From Lachnospira sp. UBA4285 (lineage in GTDB: Bacteria; Bacillota; Clostridia; Lachnospirales; Lachnospiraceae), in assembly GCA_002394965.1 (NCBI GenBank), contig DGVL01000008.1, positions 1 to 6,386 on the forward strand: 6,386 nucleotides of DNA. Reading direction: 5' to 3'. Numbering within the stretch: position 1 is the first letter of the stretch; each line of letters opens with the position of its first letter. Both the position numbers and the translations under genes were made by a program. Shown here piece by piece: positions 4,793 to 6,386 of this stretch. The notes below the pieces were generated by a model. The model was not told the DNA's origin and ran no database searches. It saw nothing but the letters and a program-made list of their open reading frames with translations.

Positions 4793-6386
4793 ATGGAAAA
4801 ACGGTATCATCTCTCGACGGCACAGGCGATCGTGAAATTTCTGGACAACCAGTACGTCTGCTATGACGGCGTCACGACAAAGTTCGTCGAAGGTTTCTTT
4901 ACGATTTTCGGGCACGGGATCGCGCTGGGACTCGGCGAGGCACTGGACTCGGACCCGGGGCAGCTCAAGGTATTTCAGGGCCGCAATGAGCAGGGAATGT
5001 GCCACGCGGCCACGGCATTCGCCAAACAGAACAACCGGCGCAGGATCATCGCCTGCGCCTCGTCCATCGGCCCGGGCGCTGCGAACATGGTGACCGGCTG
5101 CGCAACCGCGACGGCCAACAATCTTCCGCTTCTGGTGTTCCCGGGAGACACTTTCGCCTCCCGGCAGCCGGATCCGGTTCTGCAGCAGCTGGAACAGACC
5201 TACAGCCTGGCTGTCACGACCAATGACGCGTTCAAACCCGTCTGCCGCTACTGGGACCGCATCGAGAGACCGGAACAGGTCATGCCGGCTCTCGTGAACG
5301 CGATGCGCGTGCTGACCGATCCGGCCGACTGCGGCGCTGTGTGCATTGCGCTTCCGCAGGATGTCGAGGGCGAGTGTTATGATTATCCGGAATACTTCTT
5401 CCGGAAAAGAGTACACCGGATCAACCGCCCGGCAGCAGTCGCCGAGGAAATTGAGGATATCGCGCAGGTCATTGCCGCCTCCAGCCATCCGATGATGATC
5501 GTAGGCGGCGGTGTGCGCTTCTCTGAAGCGGGAGAGGTGGTCGAGAGATTTGCAGGTGAGTTCCACATCCCGTACGGCGAGACGCAGGGAGGAAAGTCAG
5601 CCTGCATCTCCTCTCATCCGTACAACATGGGCGGCATCGGTGTGACCGGAACGTCCGCCGCGAATCGTCTGGCACAGAAGGCGGACTGCATCATCGCCGT
5701 TGGTTCGAGGCTCTCTGATTTCACCACGAGTTCCAAGTGGCTGTTCCGCAATCCGGATGTGAAGTTCGTGACAATCAACTACAGCCGGTATCATGCGTAC
5801 AAGTACGACGCCGTCAAGGCTGTCGGCGATGCAAAGGCGACGCTCGAAGAACTGGAGGAGAATCTGCGCGGAAAGAAATACGATGCGCAGTGGGGCGGTG
5901 AAGTGAAAAAAGCACGCGATGCCTGGGACCGCGAGTATGAGCGGCTGGCTTCGATTGTGTACACGGGAGATGATTTCGAACCGGAGATCAAGGCAAGAGA
6001 CCCGCGGACGATCCCGGAATTCGCAAGGGACTTTGACACGACGCTGACGCAGACTGCCGCGATTGCGACGCTCAATCAGGTGATCGACAAGGATGCGACG
6101 ATGATCACGGCCGGAGGGTCACTGCCAAGCGATATGCAGCGGCTCTGGAGAACGGACAGAAGAGGCGGGTACCACGTGGAATATGCGTATTCCTGCATGG
6201 GATATGAGATCGGAGCTTCGCTTGGCGTGAAGCTGGCAGACCCTGAGCACGAGGAATATACGGTGATCGGGGACTCCGGATTCCAGATGCTAAGCTCGGA
6301 GCTCGGCGCCATCATGCAGGACAGGGTCAAGACCAATATCCTGGTCTTTGACAACTGCGGCTTCGGCTGCATCAACAACCTGGAGA
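4793..6386 (+). CDS. iolD: 3D-(3,5/4)-trihydroxycyclohexane-1,2-dione hydrolase, C-terminus beyond the window
   Basis: IolD uses thiamine diphosphate to open the ring of trihydroxycyclohexane-1,2-dione, the product of IolE, to 5-deoxy-D-glucuronate. The frame stays open for 531 residues to the right edge; family members have about 640, so roughly the last 100 are missing. Seen in order are the Pyr-domain segment FVEGFFTIFGHG (31-42), GRNEQGMCHAA (63-73) with Glu66 as the presumed cofactor-activating glutamate, SIGPGAANM (91-99), DTFASRQPDPVLQQLEQ (119-135), the central domain with VGGGVRF (237-243), VGSRLSDF (303-310), EYAYSCMGYE (463-472), and the metal/ThDP motif from GDSGFQM (493-499) to DNCGFGCINN (520-529). 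The ATG follows AGGAG by 9 bases and matches the family's usual N-terminus (RYHLSTAQAIVKFL). Confidence 0.95.
   Translation, partial: MEKRYHLSTAQAIVKFLDNQYVCYDGVTTKFVEGFFTIFGHGIALGLGEALDSDPGQLKVFQGRNEQGMCHAATAFAKQNNRRRIIACASSIGPGAANMVTGCATATANNLPLLVFPGDTFASRQPDPVLQQLEQTYSLAVTTNDAFKPVCRYWDRIERPEQVMPALVNAMRVLTDPADCGAVCIALPQDVEGECYDYPEYFFRKRVHRINRPAAVAEEIEDIAQVIAASSHPMMIVGGGVRFSEAGEVVERFAGEFHIPYGETQGGKSACISSHPYNMGGIGVTGTSAANRLAQKADCIIAVGSRLSDFTTSSKWLFRNPDVKFVTINYSRYHAYKYDAVKAVGDAKATLEELEENLRGKKYDAQWGGEVKKARDAWDREYERLASIVYTGDDFEPEIKARDPRTIPEFARDFDTTLTQTAAIATLNQVIDKDATMITAGGSLPSDMQRLWRTDRRGGYHVEYAYSCMGYEIGASLGVKLADPEHEEYTVIGDSGFQMLSSELGAIMQDRVKTNILVFDNCGFGCINNLE

Noticed and set aside
3669..4823. 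384-codon open frame on the minus strand opposite iolC
   Set aside because: It covers almost exactly the iolC gene on the other strand, has no recognisable domain and shows low-complexity His/Arg/Ala composition, so it is an antisense artefact.
4736..5566. 276-codon open frame on the minus strand opposite iolD
   Set aside because: It is antisense to a clearly conserved ThDP enzyme, with no family resemblance and no supporting start signals.

Overview
The window looks like part of the chromosome of an anaerobic, gut-type Clostridia (Lachnospiraceae or a close relative). This is inferred from the moderately GC-rich coding sequence, strong AGGAGG-type ribosome binding sites, a TnpW-like remnant of the Tn4451 transposon group, and the type of toxin-antitoxin genes. 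I cannot name a species.

Left third (1 to about 1260): an accessory patch of toxin-antitoxin genes and decayed mobile DNA, with every toxin-antitoxin gene on the minus strand. From right to left it holds an AbrB/MazE-type antitoxin with a clear promoter and a perfect palindromic operator; the wreck of its PIN-domain toxin, which has lost its central part and carries an in-frame stop; a small plus-strand remnant resembling TnpW, frameshifted and truncated; and an apparently intact RelB/DinJ antitoxin followed, with an ATGA overlap, by a YafQ-type toxin that runs off the left edge.

Boundary (about 1255-1446): no gene. It contains an 18-bp perfect palindrome, a weak hairpin with a T run, and a strong plus-strand intrinsic terminator that shields the genes to the right.

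Right two thirds (1447-6386): myo-inositol catabolism genes on the plus strand, in two transcription units. Unit 1 is iolE-iolG (inosose dehydratase, inositol 2-dehydrogenase) and ends at a strong terminator. Unit 2 is iolC-iolD (5-dehydro-2-deoxygluconokinase, trihydroxycyclohexane-dione hydrolase), with iolD cut by the right edge. In pathway order, IolG oxidises myo-inositol to 2-keto-myo-inositol, IolE dehydrates it, IolD opens the ring to 5-deoxyglucuronate, an isomerase not seen here (IolB) converts that to 5-dehydro-2-deoxygluconate, and IolC phosphorylates it for an aldolase not seen here (IolJ).

The most informative non-coding signal is that both units start from near-identical promoters (TTGCAC, 17 bp, TGC-TAAWAT) with the same GTGCTAA half-site over the -10 and inverted AGCAC half-sites downstream. 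This points to one regulator for both units. I did not find a convincing undescribed system. The coding content is ordinary, and the interest lies in the shared operator and the decaying toxin-antitoxin patch.
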